Source of the DNA: RBG-16-57-11 sp964503145
GTDB lineage: Bacteria; Chloroflexota; Anaerolineae; Anaerolineales; UBA4823
Assembly (NCBI GenBank): GCA_964503145.1
Contig: CAZCYV010000003.1
Coordinates: forward strand, 200,735 to 264,734
DNA: 64,000 nt
Direction: 5' to 3'
The notes beneath the pieces are model-generated. The model did not search any database, was not told the origin of the DNA, and saw only the letters and a program-made list of their open reading frames with translations. Position numbers and translations under genes: made by a program. This document shows, in pieces, positions 27,693 through 36,951 of the stretch (within the stretch, counting starts at the first letter, position 1; each line of letters begins with the position of its first letter).

Positions 27693-28059
27693 TTTTCCGG
27701 CCGGGCTGGATTTGATTGCCCATTTCTCACTCCCCAAAGTGCAGACCTGGGGGACAACTCGCGATCAGGAGTACAAGGCCTCGGTACGTGAGGCGGCTGG
27801 TCTGGAGCCGGGCAGAGGCGTCGGTTATTCCTGGTTTGTGTTTGCGATCCGCTGCACCGTGGCGCAATCTCGCGGTAAAAGAAAACGTCAGAACCCGGAT
27901 GTGGAAAACATCCCCAAGCTGATTGTGGACGCTTTCACGGGCATCCTTTACCCGGATGATGATCTTCACTATGTGCGCGGGGTGCAGGTCGAAGCCGGGT
28001 TCGGGGATGATTCCCAGGAATGCACCGATGTATGGATTTTCGGGAAACGGGTTGCATGA
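27679..28059 (+). CDS. RusA-like Holliday junction resolvase family protein, 126 residues
   Basis: The block NPDVENIPKLIVDAFTGILY, followed by PDDDLHYV, closely follows the RusA pattern DxDNxxKxxxDALxGxxxxDDxxV, which carries the metal-binding aspartates. RusA proteins cut branched DNA. The N-terminus (FSLPKVQTWGTT) is shorter and different from phage RusA, so substrate may differ. ATG 27679 lies within the end of the upstream gene. Possible job: resolving branched intermediates produced by the two helicases of the island; this is inference. Confidence 0.6.
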   Translation: MTIFDFPAGLDLIAHFSLPKVQTWGTTRDQEYKASVREAAGLEPGRGVGYSWFVFAIRCTVAQSRGKRKRQNPDVENIPKLIVDAFTGILYPDDDLHYVRGVQVEAGFGDDSQECTDVWIFGKRVA

Positions 28060-28118
28060 TAGTACTCCGATAGCTCTAGCGATGCGTAAGCATGTATATC
28101 GAATTGGAGAAATGAGAC

Positions 28119-31100
28119 ATGCGAATAGAAATTCGGGACCGAGGCGACTTAGTAAATGATCTGGCGCTTGCCCGCCAAATTGGCGAGGAGCTGCGCCAAC
28201 CGAGCAATCGGTTGGATTTTACCGGGGTGGAGCAGGTCAGTGTTGATTTCCTTGCTCAGTTGATCTCAACTGTATTGGAAACGCGCGATCAGGGGGCGTT
28301 AATGGGCATGGTCGATCTCAGCAGCATGACGCCAGCTGTTCAGATGGTCTTCTTGCAGGCCTTGCAACGCGCCGCTGAGCTTCCTGCCCAGCGACCAGTT
28401 TCACCCGAGCCTGCTAACCAAGATGAAACACGGAGGCCGCGACAAGACGAGCAACCCGTAGGTATGCTCAATCCCTTTGCCGTGCTGCGCCAGGTGCAGG
28501 CGGATTATCTGGCATACGTACGCACCTTCCAGCGCTTTCAGAACCCCGAAATCCAGCGCTGGGTTTTAGAGCGCATCCAGAACGGCTCACTGCTGTGGAA
28601 ACCGCCTTATGTGCAGATTGCTCGCCCGTTTGCCCTGGGTGAAAGGCTTGAAGATCTTGTGTCTCAAAACCTGCTCCATCGGGGCATTTTACAGGTCTTC
28701 CGCCGAAGTGCTGAAGACCCGGCCTCGACCCCAATCCACCCGTATAGACATCAGACAGATGCAGTCCGGCGAATTGTGGATGGCAGAAATGTGATCGTCG
28801 CAACTGGCACAGGCTCGGGTAAATCATTTGTGTTTGGCATTCCGATTATCTCCGAGTGTTTGCGCCAGAGGGAGCGCGGTGTACGTGGCATCAAGGCGGT
28901 CATCGTGTATCCGATGAACGCGCTGGCTAACAGCCAGTACGATGAGTTTGCCAGCCGACTGCATGCTTCGGGTGTCCGTATCGCGTTATACACGGGTGAT
29001 ACGGCCAGCTCCCTGGCTGAAGCGTTACAGCGTTATCGCGAGTCGACCGGTCGAATGGTGCCCTACGACTGCGAAGTTTTGTCCCGAGAGGAGATCCAGG
29101 CCAACCCACCGGATATTTTGATGACCAACTATGTGATGTTGGAGCTGTTGTTGACCCGCTTTGAAGACCGCACCCTGTTCGCCCACCCGGGCGTGCTTCA
29201 ATTCCTAGTTCTCGACGAGGTGCATACCTACTCCGGCAAGCGAGGCGCCGATGTGGCTGCGTTGATCCGTCGCTTGAAGCAACACACGCACACCGCCGGT
29301 CGCCTGCGCTGCATTGGAACTTCGGCCACTGTTGAGAGCAGCGGTCAGGAGAGCGCTTCACAAGCGATTGCCAGTTTTGCCAGCCAGCTTTTCGGCGAGC
29401 CCTTCGGTTCCGACGACGTGATCACCGAGAGCTATGCGCCTGTGTCAGACCGGTTGAGCGCAGCTCAGCTTCAGATCGTGGAGTCTGGTAGCCAACGGGT
29501 CCGAAGTGTGGCTGATCTGGGTGCGGAGTTGGGGATCGATCAGGCTGAGGTTGAAAACGAACTGATACAGGAGGGTCTGCCGCCGAAATTACATGCCTTC
29601 TTCTCCCAGGGGCGAGCGATCTCGGCCTGTATCGATGCGCAAAATCCTCATCTGAACGACCGCGGCGAGCGCAGTTGCCCGGTCTGTGCCAAGAAGGGAG
29701 AGGAGCGGCCGACATTTATCATGGTTTTTTGCCGCGCCTGCGGGCAAGAGTATTACAGCGTCTCGATTGGCGAGCAGGGGCAGCTGGCTTCCACTGAATT
29801 AGACAGTGTGGACAGCGCCGGTAGATTGGGTTATCTATACTTGCAACATTGGGATGAAGAGAACAACCCGCTCCCAAACCATTGGCTTACGCCGCGTGGA
29901 AGATTGATGCAGAAATACGCAGACCTAGCTCCGCAACCCTGTCAGATCTGCCCACAATGTGGAATTGTTGACGGAGAGTGTGATCATCCCCAACTGCCGG
30001 CGATTTTTGTTCCAGCACCGTTTTTATTCTGTCCGAACTGTGGCATCAGCCACGACCAGCGGAGCCGTGAGTTCAACAAACTGTTCACCTTCGGTTCTGT
30101 TGGGCGCTCAACGGCCACCGATGTGCTGATCAGCGCACAAATTCGCAGCCTGCCACGCGGGCAGAAAAAAGTGATTGCTTTCTCAGATAACCGACAGGAC
30201 ACAGCTCTACAATCGGCCCACATGAACAGCCTGCACAACCGCTTTGCCTTCCGCCGTGCCTTGTATCAGGCCTTGTTGTCCAGCCGTTATGGCCAGGACC
30301 TGGGTGGAATCGGCCTGGCAATATTCAACCTTCTGCGCAGCGAGGAAATGCTGCCGCATTACGCCCGCGATGAGCGGCGTTATGGAGGCGATTTGCAGGT
30401 TGACGAGCGCTATCAGGAATATCTCTGTTTTTTGACCTTACAGGAGCTGCGCGGTACGCATCGCCGCACACATCAGAACTTAGAGGACGTGGGCTTGCTT
30501 CAGGTAAGCTACACAGGTCTGGATGAGTTTGCTGCCGATGATCGCGCCTGGATGGATATTCCGTTGCTTGCTGACGCCGAGCCCGACTTACGCTATGATC
30601 TCTTGTTAGGTTTTCTGGATTTGATGCGTAAGCGTCTGGCAATCCATCATCCTTATATCCTTTCACCTGGTAACCTGCGCATCAATGTGATTTCTCGGTT
30701 GAATGATCAGGTTATGTTTCACGATGAGGAGTTCCACGGTCCGATTGGCTACAGCGATGATGCGCCTGAGAGCCGCCGCTATACGTCTTTCCGGTTCACA
30801 GGGACCAACACTCAGCTTACCGCCTGGGTGCGCCGGGTAATGGATCTCCAGTCGAATGAGGCAAACGAGCTTATTGGCCAGTTAGTAGCCAAGCTGGTCC
30901 AGCCGGAGATCGGCTTCTTGCAACGCCACACGGTAACCGACCACAACACGCCCTATGGTTTGTACATGATCCCCTCGGGTGTTATCCGCTTTCAGGCTGA
31001 TCCGACGGAAAACCATCTGGTCTGCCCCAAATGCCTGACGGTACATCGCTTCCGCCAGGCTCGAGTCTGCACCGGCTCCACCTGCCGCACACGATTAGAG

Positions 31101-33437
31101 CATCGTGATGTGGGCGAGAACTACTTCCGTCAGATGTATACCCTGCCGCTCCGCCAAGCCGGGCGTGTGATGGCTGAGGAACACTCTGGACAGGTGAAGG
31201 GTGAGGAAAGGCGGAAGATTGAGATCAGCTTTCGTAATCCTGACGACCCGCTCAATGTCCTGGTTTGCACCCCGACTATGGAGCTTGGCATCGATATCGG
31301 ACACCTGAGCGCGGTTATGTTAAGGAACGTACCTCCCAGCCCAAGCAACTATGCTCAGCGCGCCGGGCGCGCCGGGCGTAGCGGGCAGCCTTCGCTCATC
31401 TCCGTATTTGCAGGTGTGGGCGCAGCGCGCGGTCCACACGACCAATACTTCTATCGCTTCCCAGAACGGATGATTGCCGGCGCCATCGCAGCCCCGCGTT
31501 TTCGCCTGGATAATCCCTACCTGGTTTGCACACACATCCATGCACTGGTGCTGGAGACCATGGGCCGGGCTGGCGGAGAACGATTGCCATCTCGGCCTAG
31601 CGAGCTACTTGATCTGGAGCTTGGTAATTACCCACTCCGCCCCGATCTGGCTGCGGCCTGGCGAAATAGCCTGGAGCGGCAGCACGCAGCGATCTGCCAG
31701 GCAGTCTATGAAGCATTTGTGCCGGAGATGAGTACCTTTGAATGGTTTACCACCGACTTCGTGGAGCGAACCGTGCGCGCGTTTATGGACGATCTGGATC
31801 AGGCTATGGAACGTTGGCGAGCAGAATACCAGCGCCTGGATGCTGAACGGGAAAGCTTGAACCTGATCCTGGGCCGCGAGAATGTTGATCCAACTATGAG
31901 CCGGCGCAGGCAGGTGATTGAGAAAAAGCTAGAAGAGATGCGGAATGGCGAGGGTGACTGGTATGTCTATCGTTATTTGGGCAGCGAAGGCTTTCTTCCA
32001 AGTTACGCTTTTCCGCCAGAAGCTGCCCATCTGTCATTTGACATGTTGGAGGATGAATTGGCGCGCGGCCCGGCGATTGCAATGAGTGAATACGCGCCCG
32101 GCAATTTCGTATACTATCGAGGTGAGCGTTTCGAAGTAACCCATGGCCGGCCGAAGACGCGGCAGCTAGAGCCTTATACAGAATGGGTGTTGGTATGCCC
32201 ATCCTGTGAGCGATGTTATATGGGTGAGCAGGCAGTAAACCGGGCAGCCTGCGAGTGTGGCCAGAGCCTGGAAGCTGCGCACCCCCGTATGGGCATGCCG
32301 TTGTGTGATATGTTTGCCATGCGCCGCGCCCGGATCACGGCTGATGAAGAAGAGCGTCTTCGCCTGGGATATGAAATCACGCCTCATTATATGCGTGGCG
32401 GTTATAGCAGGCGATTCGATGTTTGCGCAGGCGAGCGCGTTTTATTGACCCTATCCCTGGAAAATGAAGGCGAAATCATGCTGATCAACCGTGGCGCGCG
32501 CCGGCCACAAGAGCAGAGCACAGGTTTCACTTTGTGTCGTAAATGCTATGCCTGGTTGTTGACCGATGAGGCCGAACGTGACCATGTGCACACGATAAAT
32601 CAGCAGGGTGAATGCCTACAGGGCGCGCGCCAGGATGACTTGATGCATGGCATCTGGCTGACCCACTTGCAGCGCAGCGATCTAACCATCTTCGATGTAC
32701 CACTGCCGGCAGGCGTCCAGCCGGAAGTGTTTTACACTACGCTCAAAAATGCCTTGTTGCGTGCCTTGATGGTGACATTCCAGGTGGACGAAAGCGAGCT
32801 AGGTGGCTTTTTGTTCCCCGATCCAGCCAACCCGCAATATTCCAGGATCATACTTTACGAGATTTCGATCGGCGGCAGCGGCGTACTCTCCGCGCTCAGC
32901 GAACCGGATCGTATGAACGCCCTTTTTACCCGTATGCGGGAGCTGTTGCATGGCAATGCTGACACCGAAGGTTGTGAGCAAGCCTGTTATGAATGCCTGC
33001 TATCCTTCTATAACCAACGCGATCACGCCTTTATGGATCGCATGGCTGTCTTGGATTGGTTGGAAGGAGTCCAGTCGGTGAGCGTCGAACCGCACCTCGG
33101 TTCGGATCCTGGTCGTTTAGAGAGCCTGCTGCAGGCTTGTCAATCCCCCCTGGAAACCGCGGTGCTACAGCGTATGGACGATCTCAACCTGCGCTTGCCA
33201 GATGACGCCCAGCGCACGCTCTATGATGCAGACGGTGCTCCCGTGGCTATCGCCGATTTCTATTACGAGCCGCGCATCGTGGTCTTTGTGGATGGATCTG
33301 TCCATTACCAGGACTACGTCCAGGATACAGATCAACGCAAGCGCCAGGCTTTGCGCCGATTGGGTTATCGGGTTGTCGTCATCCGCGGCGAGACGATGGA
33401 GCAAGATTTACAAGAATTGAGAAATCGCCTACAGTAG
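28119..33437 (+). CDS. Giant DEAD/DEAH helicase with STAS-like N-terminus, DUF1998 and Vsr-like C-terminus, 1772 residues
   Basis: Domain order by eye: residues 1-90 STAS/DUF4325-like (RLDFTGVEQVSVDFLAQLIS); SF2 helicase lobe 1 with IVATGTGSGKSFVFG (about 226), LVLDEVHTYSGKRGAD (about 363) and GTSATVES; several Cys pairs (CPVCAKK, FCRACG, ICPQCG, FCPNCG) that should bind zinc (about 520-650); lobe 2 with ELGIDIGHLSAVML and YAQRAGRAGRSGQ (about 1050-1090); DUF1998-like cysteine cluster CEQACYECLLSFYNQRDH (about 1615); and a terminal Vsr-like segment ADFYYEPRIVVFVDGSVHY. Length and DUF1998 match DruE of Druantia and a fused DrmA/DrmB layout of DISARM. GGAGA precedes the ATG. It ends the operon. 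Confidence 0.82.
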   Translation: MRIEIRDRGDLVNDLALARQIGEELRQPSNRLDFTGVEQVSVDFLAQLISTVLETRDQGALMGMVDLSSMTPAVQMVFLQALQRAAELPAQRPVSPEPANQDETRRPRQDEQPVGMLNPFAVLRQVQADYLAYVRTFQRFQNPEIQRWVLERIQNGSLLWKPPYVQIARPFALGERLEDLVSQNLLHRGILQVFRRSAEDPASTPIHPYRHQTDAVRRIVDGRNVIVATGTGSGKSFVFGIPIISECLRQRERGVRGIKAVIVYPMNALANSQYDEFASRLHASGVRIALYTGDTASSLAEALQRYRESTGRMVPYDCEVLSREEIQANPPDILMTNYVMLELLLTRFEDRTLFAHPGVLQFLVLDEVHTYSGKRGADVAALIRRLKQHTHTAGRLRCIGTSATVESSGQESASQAIASFASQLFGEPFGSDDVITESYAPVSDRLSAAQLQIVESGSQRVRSVADLGAELGIDQAEVENELIQEGLPPKLHAFFSQGRAISACIDAQNPHLNDRGERSCPVCAKKGEERPTFIMVFCRACGQEYYSVSIGEQGQLASTELDSVDSAGRLGYLYLQHWDEENNPLPNHWLTPRGRLMQKYADLAPQPCQICPQCGIVDGECDHPQLPAIFVPAPFLFCPNCGISHDQRSREFNKLFTFGSVGRSTATDVLISAQIRSLPRGQKKVIAFSDNRQDTALQSAHMNSLHNRFAFRRALYQALLSSRYGQDLGGIGLAIFNLLRSEEMLPHYARDERRYGGDLQVDERYQEYLCFLTLQELRGTHRRTHQNLEDVGLLQVSYTGLDEFAADDRAWMDIPLLADAEPDLRYDLLLGFLDLMRKRLAIHHPYILSPGNLRINVISRLNDQVMFHDEEFHGPIGYSDDAPESRRYTSFRFTGTNTQLTAWVRRVMDLQSNEANELIGQLVAKLVQPEIGFLQRHTVTDHNTPYGLYMIPSGVIRFQADPTENHLVCPKCLTVHRFRQARVCTGSTCRTRLEHRDVGENYFRQMYTLPLRQAGRVMAEEHSGQVKGEERRKIEISFRNPDDPLNVLVCTPTMELGIDIGHLSAVMLRNVPPSPSNYAQRAGRAGRSGQPSLISVFAGVGAARGPHDQYFYRFPERMIAGAIAAPRFRLDNPYLVCTHIHALVLETMGRAGGERLPSRPSELLDLELGNYPLRPDLAAAWRNSLERQHAAICQAVYEAFVPEMSTFEWFTTDFVERTVRAFMDDLDQAMERWRAEYQRLDAERESLNLILGRENVDPTMSRRRQVIEKKLEEMRNGEGDWYVYRYLGSEGFLPSYAFPPEAAHLSFDMLEDELARGPAIAMSEYAPGNFVYYRGERFEVTHGRPKTRQLEPYTEWVLVCPSCERCYMGEQAVNRAACECGQSLEAAHPRMGMPLCDMFAMRRARITADEEERLRLGYEITPHYMRGGYSRRFDVCAGERVLLTLSLENEGEIMLINRGARRPQEQSTGFTLCRKCYAWLLTDEAERDHVHTINQQGECLQGARQDDLMHGIWLTHLQRSDLTIFDVPLPAGVQPEVFYTTLKNALLRALMVTFQVDESELGGFLFPDPANPQYSRIILYEISIGGSGVLSALSEPDRMNALFTRMRELLHGNADTEGCEQACYECLLSFYNQRDHAFMDRMAVLDWLEGVQSVSVEPHLGSDPGRLESLLQACQSPLETAVLQRMDDLNLRLPDDAQRTLYDADGAPVAIADFYYEPRIVVFVDGSVHYQDYVQDTDQRKRQALRRLGYRVVVIRGETMEQDLQELRNRLQ

Positions 33438-34055
33438 GTTGAAAAAGACGCTTCACTGGTTTCCCCCCCTAGACAGGAAGGTAAAATGGGACAGGAAGAA
33501 AAATGTTGTCAGTAGGTCAAACAAATTTGCACTGTCCCTTAAAAACTTGTTATACCGTTTCAATGACGCTTTAGGAGTTGATCTTATCTCCTTGGGCGAT
33601 CGGGCTAGCGAAAACCCGCTGGATGAACAGATTGAGGCAATACTAACCTAGCTACGCGCCCGGCTGGCTGAGCTCAAGCTGCAGACAGGGATGGCGCTAT
33701 CGCTCTGGGCGCCCACGCCAAAGCAGCCGGCGCTGGGGGCGGCCTTGTGGAGGGCAGCGCTGGCGGCTCCGTGGACAGTGATTGTGGGGTCATGTGATGA
33801 GTCCATCGCGGCAGGGACGGCCGTACTTTCGGGAGCACTACATTGGGTTTCAGGTGGTGGCCTGCCCATCTTGACACCAGCCTTTGGGGGCTTCTGAATC
33901 TCTGGTTCTCCGGGATGGGGGCCGAGGGAGGGGGCCTCGTCCCCGGCAAATCCAGGCGGAAGCAGAGTTGTGGTGCCACGGTTGAACATCAAACGGCATG
34001 CAGGACCTACAGTGCTATGAATAATCCAGGCTGGACCTCAAGGATGTTTCAGGCG
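33438..34055. other. Gene-free stretch between the island and the esterase gene
   Basis: No convincing gene. A frame from 33439 begins at TTG without ribosome-binding site, stops at 33651 and stays open on the other side of that single TAG to 33897; the product (for example SLKNLLYRFNDALG, LRARLAELKLQTG) matches nothing I know. The stretch may be the decayed right border of the island. I found no terminator with a T run and no obvious direct repeat matching the left border. Confidence 0.4.
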
Positions 34056-35150
34056 TTAAGGACATTTATAAGGCAACACCCCCTGTTTTATTGCATCATT
34101 GTATGGATCCAGCATAAAACTGTATTGAAGTTTGACATCCTCAGTCCACCAACCCTGAGTGTACCAACGCAGATATTGTTCCAGGTGAGCCTTCCAATAC
34201 TCTTCGGAATGATAGCCGGAAAAAAGATGCCATTCATGAGGGATATCATATTGGTTGAGCAGGCCTTCGAACCACAGCGCCGAGCGCATAATCTCCGGCC
34301 GGTCTTTATCCCCAATATCCATGTAGATGCGCGGATACTGGTCTGGTGGAATTTGACCCAGCCAGGTGCGCATACGCTGAGCATCGGTATGGAAGACGGC
34401 CACGCTGTGCGCTCCCAACGCCCCAAATAGCTTCCATTCGGATATGCCGAAATGCACCGCCCAGCCCGCGCCGCGCGAAAGCCCGCCCACCGCGCGATGC
34501 GCCCGGTCGGGCACAGTGCGATAGCGGCGATCGATATAAGGGATCAGGACTTCGGTGATGGCCTGGCTGAAATCGGTCTCGGTGGGTTGTCCGCCATAAC
34601 GATCGTAAGGCATCACGATCAGGATAGGCGGCATCTCTCCATCTGCGATCAGCCGATCGGCCGTCTCGTCCACCCCCATACGGTCCCATTGATCGTCGGT
34701 GTAACTTTGGCCGTGAAACAAATAAAGAACCGGATAGCGTTTATTTCCAGCCAGCTCATAGCAAGGCGGCGTGTAGATGCGAAAGACCAGCGGCAGGCGG
34801 AGCAGCTTTGTCTCCAGACTGCCCGTCTCGATACGCCCGCCTTGGGCCAGGCAATTTGCCTGAGTCGGGGTTGCAGTTCGGCGCGCGACTGGCGGGCCTG
34901 GCGTCGGCGAGGCGCTGGAGCGCGGCCTGATCGATGTGGGCGTTTCTGCGTCAACGGGGCGAGCGCGGGTCGAGGATGCAGTCGGTGACAACCTGGCACC
35001 AGGCGCTTGATCGGTCAACCTCGCTTGGGCCCCAAAGGCTGTCGGCTGGACAGTCTGAACCAGGCCCTCGCCAGCGCTGGCAGGCGCAGAACAGGCCGAC
35101 AAGAAGAGACCAATCAGCAGCAATCTGAACAAGCCGCTTGGTTTCGACAA
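34056..35150 (-). CDS. Esterase-family lipoprotein (alpha/beta hydrolase), 364 residues
   Basis: The N-terminus has a lipoprotein signal (LFRLLLIGLFLSAC, lipobox LSAC), so the protein is likely anchored outside the cytoplasmic membrane. A Thr/Pro/Ser-rich spacer follows. The C-terminal 250 residues are a putative-esterase domain of the enterochelin-esterase/antigen-85-like kind: YPVLYLFHGQSYTDDQWDRM, nucleophile elbow GGLSRGAGW, acid in DIGDKDRPEI and His in GYHSEEYWKAH. Substrate unknown. It is convergent with the defence operon and transcribed alone. Confidence 0.85.
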   Translation of the reverse strand: MSKPSGLFRLLLIGLFLSACSAPASAGEGLVQTVQPTAFGAQARLTDQAPGARLSPTASSTRARPVDAETPTSIRPRSSASPTPGPPVARRTATPTQANCLAQGGRIETGSLETKLLRLPLVFRIYTPPCYELAGNKRYPVLYLFHGQSYTDDQWDRMGVDETADRLIADGEMPPILIVMPYDRYGGQPTETDFSQAITEVLIPYIDRRYRTVPDRAHRAVGGLSRGAGWAVHFGISEWKLFGALGAHSVAVFHTDAQRMRTWLGQIPPDQYPRIYMDIGDKDRPEIMRSALWFEGLLNQYDIPHEWHLFSGYHSEEYWKAHLEQYLRWYTQGWWTEDVKLQYSFMLDPYNDAIKQGVLPYKCP

Positions 35151-35311
35151 ATCAACTCCTCAATCGAACAACGCATTCGAAATCGATTATACCTGCGGCG
35201 CAGAAAAAATTACGCCGCAGGATACGGCGCTCCCGCGGCGCAAAATCTAAGCCAACAAGGCCAGCCTGCCTTCCTGCCAGCCGTGTGTTTCGACCTAAAT
35301 TGAATCGGCGT

Positions 35312-35572
35312 TTAACGCAGCTCGACGATAAATTTGATCGCAGTGCGAACTTTATCGTCAATTTCTACATCCACAAACTCCGGGATGAAGACGATCTCAT
35401 AACCATCTTCCTTCAGATAACTTTTCGCCAGAGCCAGGGCTTTGATAGCCTGGTTCACCGCGATCGCGCCAATAGCCTGAACTTCGGCGCGCTTGTTCTC
35501 CCGAAAGACCCCGGCAATGGCGCCTGCCACGGCAGAGGTCCGCGAGGTTCCTGAGACCTTAATGACGTTCAT
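35312..35572 (-). CDS. spoVS: Stage V sporulation protein S family, 86 residues
   Basis: The 86 residues read MNVIKVSGTSRTSAVAGAIA, then AEVQAIGAIAVNQAIKALAL and VDVEIDDKVRTAIKFIVELR, an end-to-end match to the SpoVS (Alba-like) family. In Bacillus SpoVS affects coat assembly and septation; homologues are common in non-sporulating Chloroflexota and Thermus, where they may bind nucleic acid. Its ribosome-binding site GGGGAGGGG is very strong. No other sporulation genes are nearby. Confidence 0.95.
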   Translation of the reverse strand: MNVIKVSGTSRTSAVAGAIAGVFRENKRAEVQAIGAIAVNQAIKALALAKSYLKEDGYEIVFIPEFVDVEIDDKVRTAIKFIVELR

Positions 35573-35661
35573 AATGTTTCCCCTCCCCTGGCAAGATATG
35601 TTGGAATGGTCTGAAGGTCGATCGATAACGGTATTTTTTATTTGGTAAACTGCTCATTATC

Positions 35662-35690
35662 ATTGTACAGGATTTTATGGCGCAAAGCAA
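35662..35690 (-). promoter_or_regulatory. Promoter for spoVS
   Basis: On the minus strand TTGCTT (35685-35690) and TACAAT (35662-35667) are separated by 17 bases, with a TG just before the -10 box. Transcription would begin near 35655 and give a leader of about 80 bases ending in the strong ribosome-binding site of spoVS. The divergent aminotransferase gene begins about 80 bases to the right. Confidence 0.6.
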
Positions 35691-35770
35691 GCGCAAATTG
35701 TCACAATCCCCTATCTTTTCAACGATTCTGGATGTAAACTATAGATATCTTTGAACCTACGGAGGACGCT

Positions 35771-36895
35771 ATGGAGCTTGCACCCATAACCGACCTGAAT
35801 ACATCCTCGCGCATTTTGCTGGGGCCAGGACCCAGCATGGTCTCACCGCGCGTGCTGCGAGCGATGGCCACGCCGTTGCTCGGACATCTCGATCCAGAAT
35901 TTCTGAGGATCATGGACGAAGAGCAGCGCCTGCTGCGCCAGGTGTTTCAGACGCAGAATGAATTGACCCTGGCCATCCCCGGCACAGGAAGCGCCGGGAT
36001 GGAAGCGGCGCTGTGCAATTTCATCGAGCCGGGCGACCGGGTGCTGGTCGGCGTCATAGGCTTCTTCGGCGAGCGGCTTTACGATATGGCCAAACGCTAC
36101 CAGGCCGAGGTCGATCGCCTGGATTGCCCTTGGGGGGAAGTGTTCGACCCGCAGCAGATCGAAGCAGCGCTCAAAGCAAAACCCTATAAGCTGATCGCCC
36201 TGGTGCATGCGGAGACCTCCACCGGCGCTTTGCAGCCGGGCATCCCAGAGATCGCCGATGCCGCTCACCGCAATGGTGCCTTGCTGGTGCTGGATACAGT
36301 GACCTCGCTGGGAGGCATCCCCGTGGAGATCGACCGCTGGGGCGTGGATGTCGCTTATAGCGCAGCCCAGAAGAGCCTTTCATGCCCCCCTGGCCTGGCG
36401 CCGCTGACGGTCAGCGAACGCGCCCGCGAAGCGCTGAAGAACCGCAAGACGCCGGTGGCCAACTGGTATTTGGACCTCAATGGCCTGGAAAAGTATTGGG
36501 GAGGCCCCCGCGCGTATCACCATACTGCGCCGATCAGCCTTCACTATGCCCTGCGCGAGGGTTTGCGCATGGTGATGGAGGAAGGTCTGGATGCGCGCTT
36601 CGCCCGCCACCGCGCCAATGCCGAAATGTTCTGGGAGGGCCTGGAAGCGCTGGATTTGCCGCCGCTAGTGCCGCTCCCTTATCGGCTGGCGACGCTCACC
36701 ACTCCGCAAATCCCCAGCGGTGTCGATGACCTGGAGGTGCGCAACCGGCTGCTCCAGGAATACAACATCGAAATTGCCAGCGGCTTTGGCCCATTGAAAG
36801 GCAAAGTCTGGCGAGTGGGCTTAATGGGCTTCAGCAGCCGAAAAGAGAACATTCTGCTGCTTCTGTCTGCCCTGGAATCGATCTTGCACGGATAG
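35771..36895 (+). CDS. Class V aminotransferase, alanine-glyoxylate/serine-glyoxylate type, 374 residues
   Basis: PLP enzyme. The opening LLGPGPSMVSPRVLRAMATP and GHLDPEF are typical of alanine-glyoxylate and serine-pyruvate aminotransferases. The PLP-binding lysine is in AYSAAQKSLSCPPGLAPL, PLP-stacking and phosphate-binding residues fit GTGSAGMEAAL and DTVTSLGG. Start ATG follows GGAGG by 5 bases. Amino donor (alanine, serine or other) cannot be decided by eye. Confidence 0.9.
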   Translation: MELAPITDLNTSSRILLGPGPSMVSPRVLRAMATPLLGHLDPEFLRIMDEEQRLLRQVFQTQNELTLAIPGTGSAGMEAALCNFIEPGDRVLVGVIGFFGERLYDMAKRYQAEVDRLDCPWGEVFDPQQIEAALKAKPYKLIALVHAETSTGALQPGIPEIADAAHRNGALLVLDTVTSLGGIPVEIDRWGVDVAYSAAQKSLSCPPGLAPLTVSERAREALKNRKTPVANWYLDLNGLEKYWGGPRAYHHTAPISLHYALREGLRMVMEEGLDARFARHRANAEMFWEGLEALDLPPLVPLPYRLATLTTPQIPSGVDDLEVRNRLLQEYNIEIASGFGPLKGKVWRVGLMGFSSRKENILLLLSALESILHG

Positions 36896-36951
36896 CGCTC
36901 GCGTGAAGAAGTTTCGCTGACATATTATAAAATGAGCGGGATAAAAGGCTG

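Noticed and set aside
8085..33437. Calling the island a complete class 1 DISARM
   Set aside because: No PLD-family drmC gene, and drmA/drmB functions are at most fused in one protein with other ends. The triad and McrBC-like pair are not part of DISARM.
8085..33437. Calling the island a BREX system because of the large PglX-like methylase
   Set aside because: No PglZ, BrxC or Lon-like gene is visible; the methylase alone is not enough.
33439..33897. A small gene after the giant helicase
   Set aside because: It lacks a ribosome-binding site, is cut by a TAG and matches nothing known; kept only as a gene-free stretch.
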